This document shows, in pieces, positions 1 through 8,200 of a DNA stretch of 16,893 bases (position 1 is the first letter of the stretch; every line of letters starts with the position of its first letter). Position numbers and translations under genes: made by a program. Source of the stretch: Aureococcus anophagefferens (lineage: Eukaryota; Sar; Pelagophyceae; Pelagomonadales; Pelagomonadaceae); NCBI RefSeq assembly GCF_000186865.1, contig NW_008705591.1, positions 439,470 through 456,362 of the forward strand, written 5' to 3'. Below the pieces are notes generated by a model. It did not search any database. It was not told the origin of the DNA and saw nothing but the letters and a program-made list of their open reading frames with translations.

Positions 1-92
1 CTAAAAGAGCACTGTGGACAGACTGAATGCCGCAGCCTAACAAAAACCCAAGGCGGCACACTGCATGAATGTAAATCAATTCGAAGAATCAC
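1..92. other. Window edge, no gene seen
   Basis: This is sequence downstream of the minus-strand oxidoreductase stop codon. I see no coding frame, RNA gene or strong hairpin here. It is probably 3' untranslated or intergenic DNA. Confidence 0.4.
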
Positions 93-2382
93 TCAAGAAA
101 TCGAATTGAATAGCGGCACCTTTTCTGGTGCGGGAAACGTATTCGGGGGGTGGTCAATGAGAGTGCATGGTCTAGGCGGCGTAACCTTCTTGCCATGCTT
201 TGGCCTCTTCGACCCACGAGTGACCTTGGAAACAGGCGAAGCGATGCAGCCTGCACAGTGGTGAGGAGTGCTCGGAACCGGTGGCCTCGGTTGGCAGAGA
301 CGATCGACGTGCGCAAGCTGTTTTTCGGGGTTGGCAGCGACAAGTTTAGGTGGAGGTGGTCTATCTGGGGAAATGTGCGGGGGTGGCCCTGAATACCTGT
401 CACCAAGAATTTCATGGAGAATTACAGCGGCACCTTGTTTCATATAAACCGCAACACCATCTGCACGTCCCTTGGAGCCGTCAAGTTCACCATTTTCGTA
501 CGTGGCAGGTAGACCGTAGCCGTGACCATTGCCATAAAGATTTGGCATGCAATCTGAGATGCCGCATAGTATACGTCCTCGTTGATCAACTTGAATCTGA
601 CCCTGGGCAGTACGAAGGCAAACCTGTACGCCGTGTTCGTCTAGGATAGGAAGCGTGTGTGACTTATATCCCACTGCCCATACGATGACATGTGCTTCAT
701 CAAAGCAACGCGTGATGAGACTCTTACTACCGCCTGGCTTGACCTGGCAAAGGCGTACACGTGGTTCACGCCCGCGTATGACATCATTGAAAAAGTTCTT
801 TGCATCACCGCGGAGGCCTGCAAATGCGTGAACCTGCCCGTGGCGATTCGTCTGCTTATAGTCCCTGTAGCCGTCAGCATCTGCATCACGCTTCGAGACA
901 TAAAAGACACGCACTGGTGAACGATGCAAGATATTGAGAGAGAGGTGGATTGTTGCAGCTTGAGGTAAGGCCGCGGCGCATGGTAAACTGGATGGTGCAA
1001 CAAGTTGAGTGCGTGCACAGCTGATTTCAAGGGGAGGGAGAGGTGCAAGCGTAACATCACTCGCATTCGGGGCGAATCCGATAGATTTCAAACTCTCGTC
1101 AGTGGGAGGTGATGATGCAGAGCTCTGATCAGTGCGATCTCTGATCTGCTGCTCGACACAGATTACAGATGTTGATTCCAAATTCGTCACAACTGGCGCT
1201 GTTGTGTTAGACCCAAGACTGCGGTGTGGGGACTTGGCAGCAGTGTGGGTGTTGTGGATGGATGAGACTGCAGAGGTGGTATTCAGGATCTCACACTGCG
1301 TTGATTCGCCGCGCAGACATAGCCAGGCCACAGAGAAAGCCGAATGTGCACCACCAACAACACAGACCTTTCCATGCTTTGGCCCTAGTTTTGCACGTAT
1401 CATTTGTAGCCCTCCCTTGGAAAGAACATCATTGGAGCAGACCACCTTGGTCTGGTGATGTCGCTGGTTCAATCGTGGTGCTTCCTGGAAAGCACCTAGG
1501 GCGAGAATAACATGCTCGGCATAGATGGAATGATGCATACCGCTCCCATCACTGCTCTCTAACTCTATGTGCCAGAGCTGTCCCGTGCGCTGTAATCTTA
1601 ATGCTCTCATCTTACAGTAACACTTGCTCGTTGGAGTTTGACGAAGTAGGTCAGCGAATATTTGAGCAACCTGGCCCATGAATTTGGCGATCACAGCCAG
1701 TGGTGCTGGCGCAGGCCCCAATGCAAGAAGCTGCGCCACGACTGCACTATGACGCAAAGATTCCAATACTGTACCAGTCGCACCCTCATGAGGTACCGTC
1801 CCAGGTTTATCCCCCAATACATGGTGGACTAGCCTAGAGGCGAATGTGTTTGAACGGATTGCGTATGCCCCAAGTTGTCCGTAGCCGAGAGACTCGGAAG
1901 GGCCTGCGTCCACCTAAAGGGAGGGTTCTAGAAGCAGAGACAAAAACTAATCAAGCTCAGCAGTTGGGCACCAAGCACATGCCGTTGGTGGCACCGACCG
2001 GCTGGCCCGGTGAGAATTTTCCGTCATCAGCGACTGACCTTCCGTTGCCAAGCAAAGACTCAAGCAAACCAAGGCGCGCCGCGCGAATCAGAACCTGGAA
2101 GAAAAAGTCTACATTGGGATTCTGCTTGTACTCCGCTGACCGCACCCCGACACCTGCTGGCCCACCGCCTAGGATTGCGACCCTGAATTTCTGATCCCGG
2201 TCACTGGCACTGTGCCCATCGCAGACTAGAGGGGAAGGTGGTGAGAGTGAACAGGACGTCATCTCAAGCCCCGTTAGAAGCCTTGTCAAAAGTACATGTG
2301 GCGGGGACGAGTAAGATACAGACTTTACTTGGTTCTTGAACCCTGGCAATGAATGGTAGCACTGCAAGGACAGCGTTACCAC
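93..2382 (-). CDS. FAD/NAD(P)-binding oxidoreductase, two exons (1972-2382 and 93-1913)
   Basis: A flavoprotein with two dinucleotide-binding folds, probably an NAD(P)H-dependent oxidoreductase or monooxygenase-like enzyme; the substrate is unknown. Exon 1 (2382-1972) carries the N-terminal FAD motif VAILGGGPAGVGV at about residues 68-80. Exon 2 begins at 1913 and continues the frame (GYGQLGAYAIRS). It holds HVILALGAFQ near residue 271, a second Rossmann motif VVGGAHSAFSVAWL near 322, the conserved-looking block HRSPVRVFYVSKRDADADGY, and a WAVGY motif like the ATG-Y motif of flavin monooxygenases. Splicing out 1914-1971 (58 nt, GTGCCC...TTTAG) joins the frames in phase 0; without it exon 1 stops at 1957. 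The total is about 743 residues from ATG 2382, or 703 from the inner ATG at 2262, which lies nearer the FAD motif; the start is unresolved. A Ser/Thr-rich stretch of about 110 residues separates the second Rossmann motif from the HRSP block and looks like an insertion. The C-terminal tail is proline- and basic-rich. Confidence 0.8.
1914..1971 (-). other. 58-nt spliceosomal intron
   Basis: On the minus strand this begins GTGCCC and ends CCCTTTAG after a pyrimidine-rich stretch. Its removal fuses the two oxidoreductase exons in phase 0 (…NGMCL then VDAGPSES…). An upstream CTTCTAG would break the frame. This intron does not share the introner core seen in the arylsulfotransferase-like gene. Confidence 0.75.
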
Positions 2383-2632
2383 CTTTCAGATGCACAACAA
2401 GAACCAAGCAAGCTGGCGGTGATGGCGCCGAGATAGAGCCCTCCAAAGGTAGAGAGATAGAGAGATTTCTATCTTCATCTTCAGTGAACAGTGAACTGCA
2501 TCTTGATGTTGCAGTGCACCTTACCCCACTGCGCTCCTACTGCGTATCCTGCTAGTTTTCCTTCCCTTCCTTAATTCATTCTAATCCAGTTTTAAGTCTT
2601 ATAGACAGCGAACTGAAGGAGTGACTGCCAAG

Positions 2633-2666
2633 CAGACACAGAGTGCATAGCGCTCTTCTGTGTCTG
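2633..2666. repeat. 10-bp hairpin
   Basis: CAGACACAGA at 2633-2642 and its exact reverse complement TCTGTGTCTG at 2657-2666 enclose a 14-nt loop. It lies about 250 bp upstream of the oxidoreductase start. The function is unknown. Confidence 0.5.
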
Positions 2667-2683
2667 TGGTGTCTGTCTGGTTA

Positions 2684-2785
2684 ACGTCACAGCGACGTGC
2701 CAGGTAGCACCAGGCTCAGCGAGGTTGCACAGTCGCCGGACAGTGCACCTGCTGGATAGTAGTTTGACTGACGTCACAGCGACGT
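2684..2785. promoter_or_regulatory. Pair of CRE-like dyad motifs, ACGTCACAGCGACGT
   Basis: The 15-mer ACGTCACAGCGACGT occurs twice, at 2684-2698 and 2771-2785, 87 bp apart. Each copy is itself a dyad (ACGTC-5 nt-GACGT). The second copy overlaps a perfect TGACGTCA palindrome at 2769-2776, the classical bZIP/CREB half-site pair. They sit 300-400 bp upstream of the minus-strand oxidoreductase and could be transcription factor sites for it; this is inference from motif and position only. Confidence 0.4.
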
Positions 2786-2844
2786 TAGGAAGCTAGTAAC
2801 TATCCTAACTTTCTAGGTGTGGGCCGACGCTCGGCCTCCTGTGA

Positions 2845-2967
2845 AGCCTCGCTTCATCATATGCAAAACTAACCCTTGACGGAATAAACTTCACAATCTA
2901 TGATGAATTTTGGGATATTGATGGCTCGGAGCGCACAGCTTATATTGAAGGAGATGCAGACCTTTAA
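2845..2967 (+). pseudogene. Possible gene remnant or terminal exon, about 40 codons
   Basis: A short open stretch after a TGA at 2842 and ending at TAA 2965-2967 reads as a protein-like acidic peptide (LDGINFTIYDEFWDIDG, then SERTAYIEGDADL). It has no obvious start codon, and an AG directly before 2847 could be a splice acceptor. I do not recognise a family. It may be the last exon of an unseen gene, a decayed fragment, or chance. Confidence 0.22.
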
Positions 2968-3340
2968 ACGAATGGCTCGCATCGTTTATGATATATACGT
3001 TGGGCAATTATAATCACTACGGCTCATTTCCTATATGTTCTTCTCATTCTAACCCCCGGACGGAACGAGAACCTTTTTTAAGACGAAGCTATGGTTCGAG
3101 CGTCTTTATCAGCCCACAGCCGCGCGATAATGCGGAATTATGCAACGATCCCAGCAGCTTCGTGCTCCGCTAGTGTGAGCCCGAAGCACATGCGTAGACG
3201 CGAAGTGCTGCCAATCGCATGGTGACTCAAACGGTCCTTCGGGGGCTGGGATGGGGCGCGATTGATCCCCTCGACTCCTTTTTCATGTCTGTCGAACTCT
3301 CGCAGCATCGGGGATCGTGTATCATCGCCCCAGTCGATTC
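2968..3340. other. Intergenic, nothing recognised
   Basis: AT-richer at the left and mixed at the right. The short open frames here lack homology I can recognise and overlap on both strands. Confidence 0.4.
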
Positions 3341-3346
3341 CCTTCA

Positions 3347-3377
3347 GTAGGGCTGGGTTGGTCGGTCGCTCGGTCGT

Positions 3378-3414
<37 letters not shown>

Positions 3415-3480
3415 GTCGTCGTCGTCACGCGCGCGTGGAGATTCGAACCCACAATCAAGGGCAACGGATGTCCGTAAGTA
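3347..3480 (-). mobile_element. Composite trinucleotide element, copy 1 (SINE-like, with B-box-like sequence)
   Basis: Read on the minus strand, the order is ACGG, about 22 nt, GGTTCGAATCTCC (3438-3450), (CG)n, (GAC)n, eight GGC units (3391-3414), (GAC)n, (GACC)n, then CCCAG. The same order occurs on the plus strand at about 4672-4826. GGTTCGAATC fits the Pol III internal B box of tRNA-derived promoters (GGTTCGANNC). A complete tRNA cannot be folded: no cloverleaf, and the T loop is one base too long. A tRNA-derived SINE or other dispersed element ending in simple repeats is the best guess. Boundaries are approximate. Confidence 0.45.
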
Positions 3481-3574
3481 GCATCTTAATTCCACCCGGG
3501 AAGGGCAAATTCGTACATAAACCACACGAAACGACCGTCGACCGAGGGGCTGCCCCGTTCGACGTGAAGATCGC

Positions 3575-3655
3575 CTTCTTAGTACCGACTAAGACGACGC
3601 GCGCACGATTTCGCGGACGCTGAGCCTCACTGCGCGATTAGTCGGTACTAAGAAG
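3575..3655. mobile_element. MITE-like perfect 18-bp inverted repeat
   Basis: CTTCTTAGTACCGACTAA at 3575-3592 is repeated as its exact reverse complement at 3638-3655, with a 45-nt GC-rich centre. The short total length (81 bp), perfect arms and intergenic position suit a tiny non-autonomous DNA element or a structured transcript. GAAGATC occurs on both sides (3566-3572 and 3652-3658), but the second copy overlaps the arm, so it is weak evidence for a target-site duplication. Confidence 0.5.
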
Positions 3656-4340
3656 ATCTCCAGACCCGCCCCCGGGGCCCCCGGTCGCAGCCCATAACGT
3701 GCGCAGGAGGTGCTTCAACGCGATTCAATTTAGCGTCCGAGGGTTAGAATGAGTTCTTTTCTCTTCTCTAGGGGTCAAAATTAACTCCGATATGCTTTAT
3801 CTGGGCATTCCTACTCTCCAAATATCTCTATCTCTCTATCGTCTCCGAGCGCGCTTGATCGCCGCGTCGACCTGAGCATGGGGGAGGCGAATAGGACACT
3901 TTGACCCGGGTTGTTCCCACCCCTCAGAAACCGACGCGTTTGATCGCGTAGGACAGGCCCTCGAATTAAGTGCGAACATTTTTCTGTGAGATTCATGGCT
4001 TTCGTCCCGCCAGCACTCTGGAATTTTCCACCGCGCGTCGCCATCGGTAAGATTTTGCTTACTTTCAACAGGAACCGCTTCCGACGGCGGGCGCCGTAAG
4101 CTCACCGCGGCCGGTGAGTTAAGTGTGAGGACCCCGGCTCGTAGTAAAGCAAGGCGTTTGGGTTAATTTATTGAAGTAGTAATCGGAAACTTCATCGAAA
4201 TCGTACAAAACTGCATCGTCCATATATAGAAGGACGAGCTGTGCGTGTTTGGTTCCCCCGCCGTACGAAAATTAAATGGCTGTCGTCGCGCGAGCGGTGC
4301 AGAGGGAAGCATTGACACGGGAATGAGTGGCTCAGCGCGC
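3656..4340. other. Intergenic, no gene supported
   Basis: It contains a C/G-rich patch, a TATCTC-type simple repeat near 3820-3840 and a small hairpin at 4101-4118 (CTCACCG / CGGTGAG). The 10-mer CTACTCTCCA at 3811 also occurs just before the FG-GAP gene at 5141. The open frames present are mutually overlapping and of low credibility. Confidence 0.4.
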
Positions 4341-4377
4341 GCGCGAGCGCGCCTAAGTTCGAAGGGCGCGCTCGCGC
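4341..4377. repeat. 13-bp GC hairpin
   Basis: GCGCGAGCGCGCC (4341-4353) pairs exactly with GGCGCGCTCGCGC (4365-4377) across an 11-nt loop. It is in intergenic DNA and the function is unknown. Confidence 0.55.
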
Positions 4378-4659
4378 CGCGCCGCAGGCAAGCCCCCAGG
4401 GGCAAGATGCCGTAGGCGTCTTGTTTCGACCGACGGATAACGCTGAGATGATGTGATGCGCCAGCGCCGCGCCGTTTTTGCGCTAGGTGGTGCACGAAAA
4501 GCGCGCGTGCTGCGCCGGACAGCGACGACGGGGTTCGGGAGCGCAAAAATTCCTGCTGGCGGCCTTTCGCGGCGAGACTGTCGATCATTGCGACTGCGGG
4601 GCGCGCCCCCACTCGATTTTTGCATCCCCGGGTTCATATACCGTGATAGCATGGGGCAG

Positions 4660-4726
4660 CTCATCACCTCTCTACGGTCGCCCTGCGACTGAATTAGGTT
4701 CGAAACTCCCCGCGCGCGCGACGACG

Positions 4727-4801
<75 letters not shown>

Positions 4802-4830
4802 ACCGACCGACCGACCGACCGGCCCAGGAA
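4660..4830 (+). mobile_element. Composite trinucleotide element, copy 2, with about 20 GGC units
   Basis: The order is ACGG, 19 nt, GGTTCGAAACTCC (4697-4709), (CG)n (4710-4720), (ACG/GAC)3, a long GGC run to about 4788, (GAC)n, (GACC)n, then CCCAG (4823-4827). It matches the minus-strand order of the copy at 3347-3480, so the two copies are inverted relative to each other. The left boundary is uncertain. Open frames through it give poly-Ala or poly-Pro and are not genes. Confidence 0.5.
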
Positions 4831-4851
4831 TTTGGTGCCAGGAACTCGCCC

Positions 4852-4880
4852 GGGACCTCGGGGAAGTCACCCGAGGTCCC
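4852..4880. repeat. 10-bp perfect hairpin
   Basis: GGGACCTCGG (4852-4861) and CCGAGGTCCC (4871-4880) flank a 9-nt loop. It lies just beyond the end of composite element copy 2. Confidence 0.5.
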
Positions 4881-4950
4881 CCCGAGTACGCCCGAGTAGG
4901 ATTTAATCAAAGTTTACCACCCCGTACCCCGGAGCTCGAGGTCACTCGCC

Positions 4951-5120
4951 GCGGCCCCGGATCGCCGCTGGTCACCGCAGATCGCCGCGGATCGCTCGGG
5001 ATCGCGCCGGTTCACTCCGGTCGCCGCCGGGGTCGCAGTGGCGCCGGCACTTAGTTGGGGCGATCCGGCGCGATCCCGGCGCGATCCGCGGTTTGCGGCG
5101 GCCTCGGCGATCCGGAGCAC
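4951..5120. promoter_or_regulatory. 10-bp-periodic ATCGCCGCGG array with inverted second half
   Basis: From 4961 to about 5030 the sequence falls into degenerate 10-mers (ATCGCCGCTG, GTCACCGCAG, ATCGCCGCGG, ATCGCTCGGG, ATCGCGCCGG and so on). From 5061 the reverse form appears (CGATCCGGCG, CGATCCCGGC, GCGATCCGCG). The phasing equals about one helical turn, and it lies 90-260 bp before the FG-GAP start codon. It may be a promoter-proximal protein-binding array or simply a degenerate minisatellite. Confidence 0.4.
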
Positions 5121-5129
5121 AGCGACGCC

Positions 5130-5141
5130 AAGATACATATC
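5130..5141 (+). promoter_or_regulatory. Shared upstream motif AAGATACATATC (FG-GAP gene)
   Basis: The 12-mer AAGATACATATC lies 70-81 bp before the ATG. The identical 12-mer lies 28-39 bp before the ATG of the arylsulfotransferase-like gene on the minus strand (15862-15873). Both copies are followed by CTCC-A rich sequence. A core promoter or transcription-start element is plausible. Confidence 0.35.
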
Positions 5142-5210
5142 TACTCTCCAAAAATTCTGAACGAAAATTTCAATCACCAAATTTCGAGAGGCGGCGATTA
5201 GGACCAAACC

Positions 5211-8200
5211 ATGGCGCGTGTCGTATGCCTGGGGCTGGTGCTTGTAGAAGCTTGCTACGGTGCGTCTTCGTCGGAAGCCAAATCAGCTTCCCTCGCGGAC
5301 TACGGCAACCTTCGCGGAATCGGCGGGGAGCGCTTAAATATGGTGGACAGGAGCCCCGACGCGGATCTGATGGCAACGTTCGAATTCGAAGATCTTCTGT
5401 CGTACTCGTACGATTACGGCGAAGCAAGCCCCGGGGACGCTTCGACAGCACTCGGAGGGTTTGGTGTAGATTTTAACCTCGGGAACATGAATTTTGGCCC
5501 GGAGGGCTCTCTGACGAACACTGGCCGGAGAGATGGCTATTATGTCAACGCGGCCTCTTTCCAAGGATTTGAACCCGACGGGACTTCAGGCGTCAGTGTC
5601 GCACCCGCTGGCGATGTGGACGGGGATGGCATGGATGATATTTTGATCGGGGCGCCAGGTGTAAAACAAGCATACGTTCTCTTCGGTTCCTCGGGCTACG
5701 CTGCGTTTCGACGGCAGCTCACCATGGGTAGTTTCGAGACAGCGATCAACGCACTCCCAGACGACGGTTTCATCATTCTCCGCGAGGACAACGATGACAT
5801 GGATAGCGCTTTTGGTTCCCAGGTCTCCACTGCCGGAGACATTAATGGGGATGGCTATGACGATGTGCTCATCGCCGCATCCAACGCGAAAGGTTACGGG
5901 CGCGTATATGTTTTTTTCGGCGGCGCGCGTACTACGCTTACCGGGCATGGTGCTTGGGATTTGACAAACTCGAAACATTTTCCGTTGGAACGCGGTTTCC
6001 GCTTCGAAGGTGACGCAGAGTTTTTGAATTTGGGAGTATCCGTTGCAGGGGGCTTCGACATGAATAACGACGGCTTCGATGACTTCATTCTTGGCGTCAT
6101 CGGCGGCAGCCACGAGCAGCAGATGGGGGAAGTCATATTGGTCTACGGCACCGACAAATTTGATCGGTCCATTCTACCCATTCGCAACGTTGCTGGTACG
6201 GGCGGTTCGATGAATCCGAGAGGTGTTCGTCTTTCCCTCAAAAACAAAGACGGCGCGGGAAAGAGAGCACTCGTCGGCATTGAGTGCGCAGCTCTTGATG
6301 ATGTTAATGGAGATGGCCATGACGATGTGGCAATTGGTGCATCACAGTATGGAACTGGAGGTGCAGTCTTCGTACTCTTTGGTGGCATTCAGTATCATGG
6401 TACCTTTTATCTGGATGAAATTGACGGCACGGATGGTTTTGGCATCCTAGGTGCCAACAAGGGGGACAACCTTGGAGGCGATGTCAAAAAGGCGGGTGAC
6501 TTCAACGGGGATGGCTATGGCGACATTGTCGTCGGTGCCCCAGCATTTGAGCATCGTCGTGGCGCTGCTTACATTATACTCGGGCGCAAACATTTCGGTC
6601 CGACGGCACATGCTGACATCACACTCCGAGGCGACGCATTCCAAGACATAACCGGGTACTCGGTGTCTGGCGCGGGAGATGTTGATGGCGATGGCTTGGA
6701 TGACGTACTGGTCGGGTCCTTCAGTGCTTCTCCTCAAGGCCGTGACATGGCTGGGACTATCTATTGCGTTTTAGGGGGGACCAAGAAACAGGGCATCTTC
6801 GATCTTGCAGATTTGAACGGTTTTGATGGGTTCAAGATGTACGGTGAGCATGCTGGCGACTGCGCCGGGTACGATGTCGCCGCAGCTGGAGATTTCAATA
6901 ACGATGGTGTCGACGACTTGGTTGTTTCTGCTATGCTTTCAAACGCGGGGGAGGTGGACGGAGGAAACACATATGTCATCTTTGGATCCCAATTTGATGC
7001 CAAGGTACCTACCACTATGCCCACGGGTCCGTCCAGCATGCCGACTCCGGCTCCTTCCCACTCGCGCGACTCGCTCGGCAGCGGCAAACTTCCCTTTCCG
7101 GCAAGGTCTCCCTTGGGTTCCATTGAAGAAAACCATGCGGGTGCCATGTTCCACGGCGACAAGACCCTCTCTTCTGTGGTGTTTCCAGGAGATGTCGATG
7201 GTGACGGTATTGATGACATTCTCGCAGCTGCTGATGGGGATGCCTATGTCATATACGGGGCGGCCGATGACGACCTCTACGCTGCATGGTCAGGTGAGCT
7301 GGACATGATACCGAAGAAAAAACCGGATGGGACCTACGGCGCAGCCATCATCGCGGATTGTGACATTGAGGTCGTCTCAAGTGCGGGGGATTTCAATGAC
7401 GATGGTTTCGAGGACATGGCACTCGCTTGTCCATCGAACGCCGACGGATCGGGCACGGTTTTTATCGTATTTGGTGGCGACGCTATCAAAGCATCTACCG
7501 AACTGTCAGATTTGGTTCGGGGCGTTGATTATGTTGAAATCACTGGAGGAGCAGAGAGCGATGCGTTTGGCTCCTCGCTTTCGTACCTCGACTTCAACGC
7601 AGATGGGTACACGGACGTCGTCATTGGTGCTCCAGAGCGGGATCGTGCGTATGTGTACTTTGGGGGGGCTACAGCCGACGCCGCTTCAGATGTCGTACAG
7701 GCCGACAACCTGGCCGCCTCTGAGGGCTTTAGACTCAGCCACGAGGGCAACTCGGAGCTCGGAGCAGCCGTTGCAGGAATTGGAGATATCAACGACGATG
7801 GTTACGATGATCTTGCGGTTGGTGCGCCAGGCGCTGCCCTTGTGTGTGTTGTATTTGGGAACAATATGGAAGAGAAGTCGCTCTATGATTGTGGTGATCT
7901 ATCACCTGGATCAAACACACCCGGCTTTCACACGTTTACCAACCCGGAGGAGGGTGATATGGAAGTGGAAGAGCGCCACGTTGGGTTCTCCGTTGCCGCA
8001 GCGGGTGACGTCGATGGTGATTCATACGCAGACTTTCTCATTGGAGCGCCTGGCTTAGACCATGGTTCAGGAAAAGTATTCATTATGCTCGGTAAGGACG
8101 ACTGGGATAAAATAGAGAACACAAAACACGCCATCCCTATTGTCTCGAGTCTCCGGCGCGGTGCACTTGGTACTGCGGTTGCAGGTGCCGGTGACATCAA

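Noticed and set aside
3431..3480. tRNA gene on the minus strand (GTGGGTTCGAATCTCCAC)
   Set aside because: It resembles a T arm, but the loop is eight bases, no acceptor, D or anticodon arms can be paired, and the same sequence recurs beside the second composite repeat. A repeat with a B-box-like sequence fits better.
4353..4910. 185-codon minus-strand frame with a poly-proline block
   Set aside because: The block is the GGC repeat read in antisense; the rest has no protein character and lies across intergenic hairpins.
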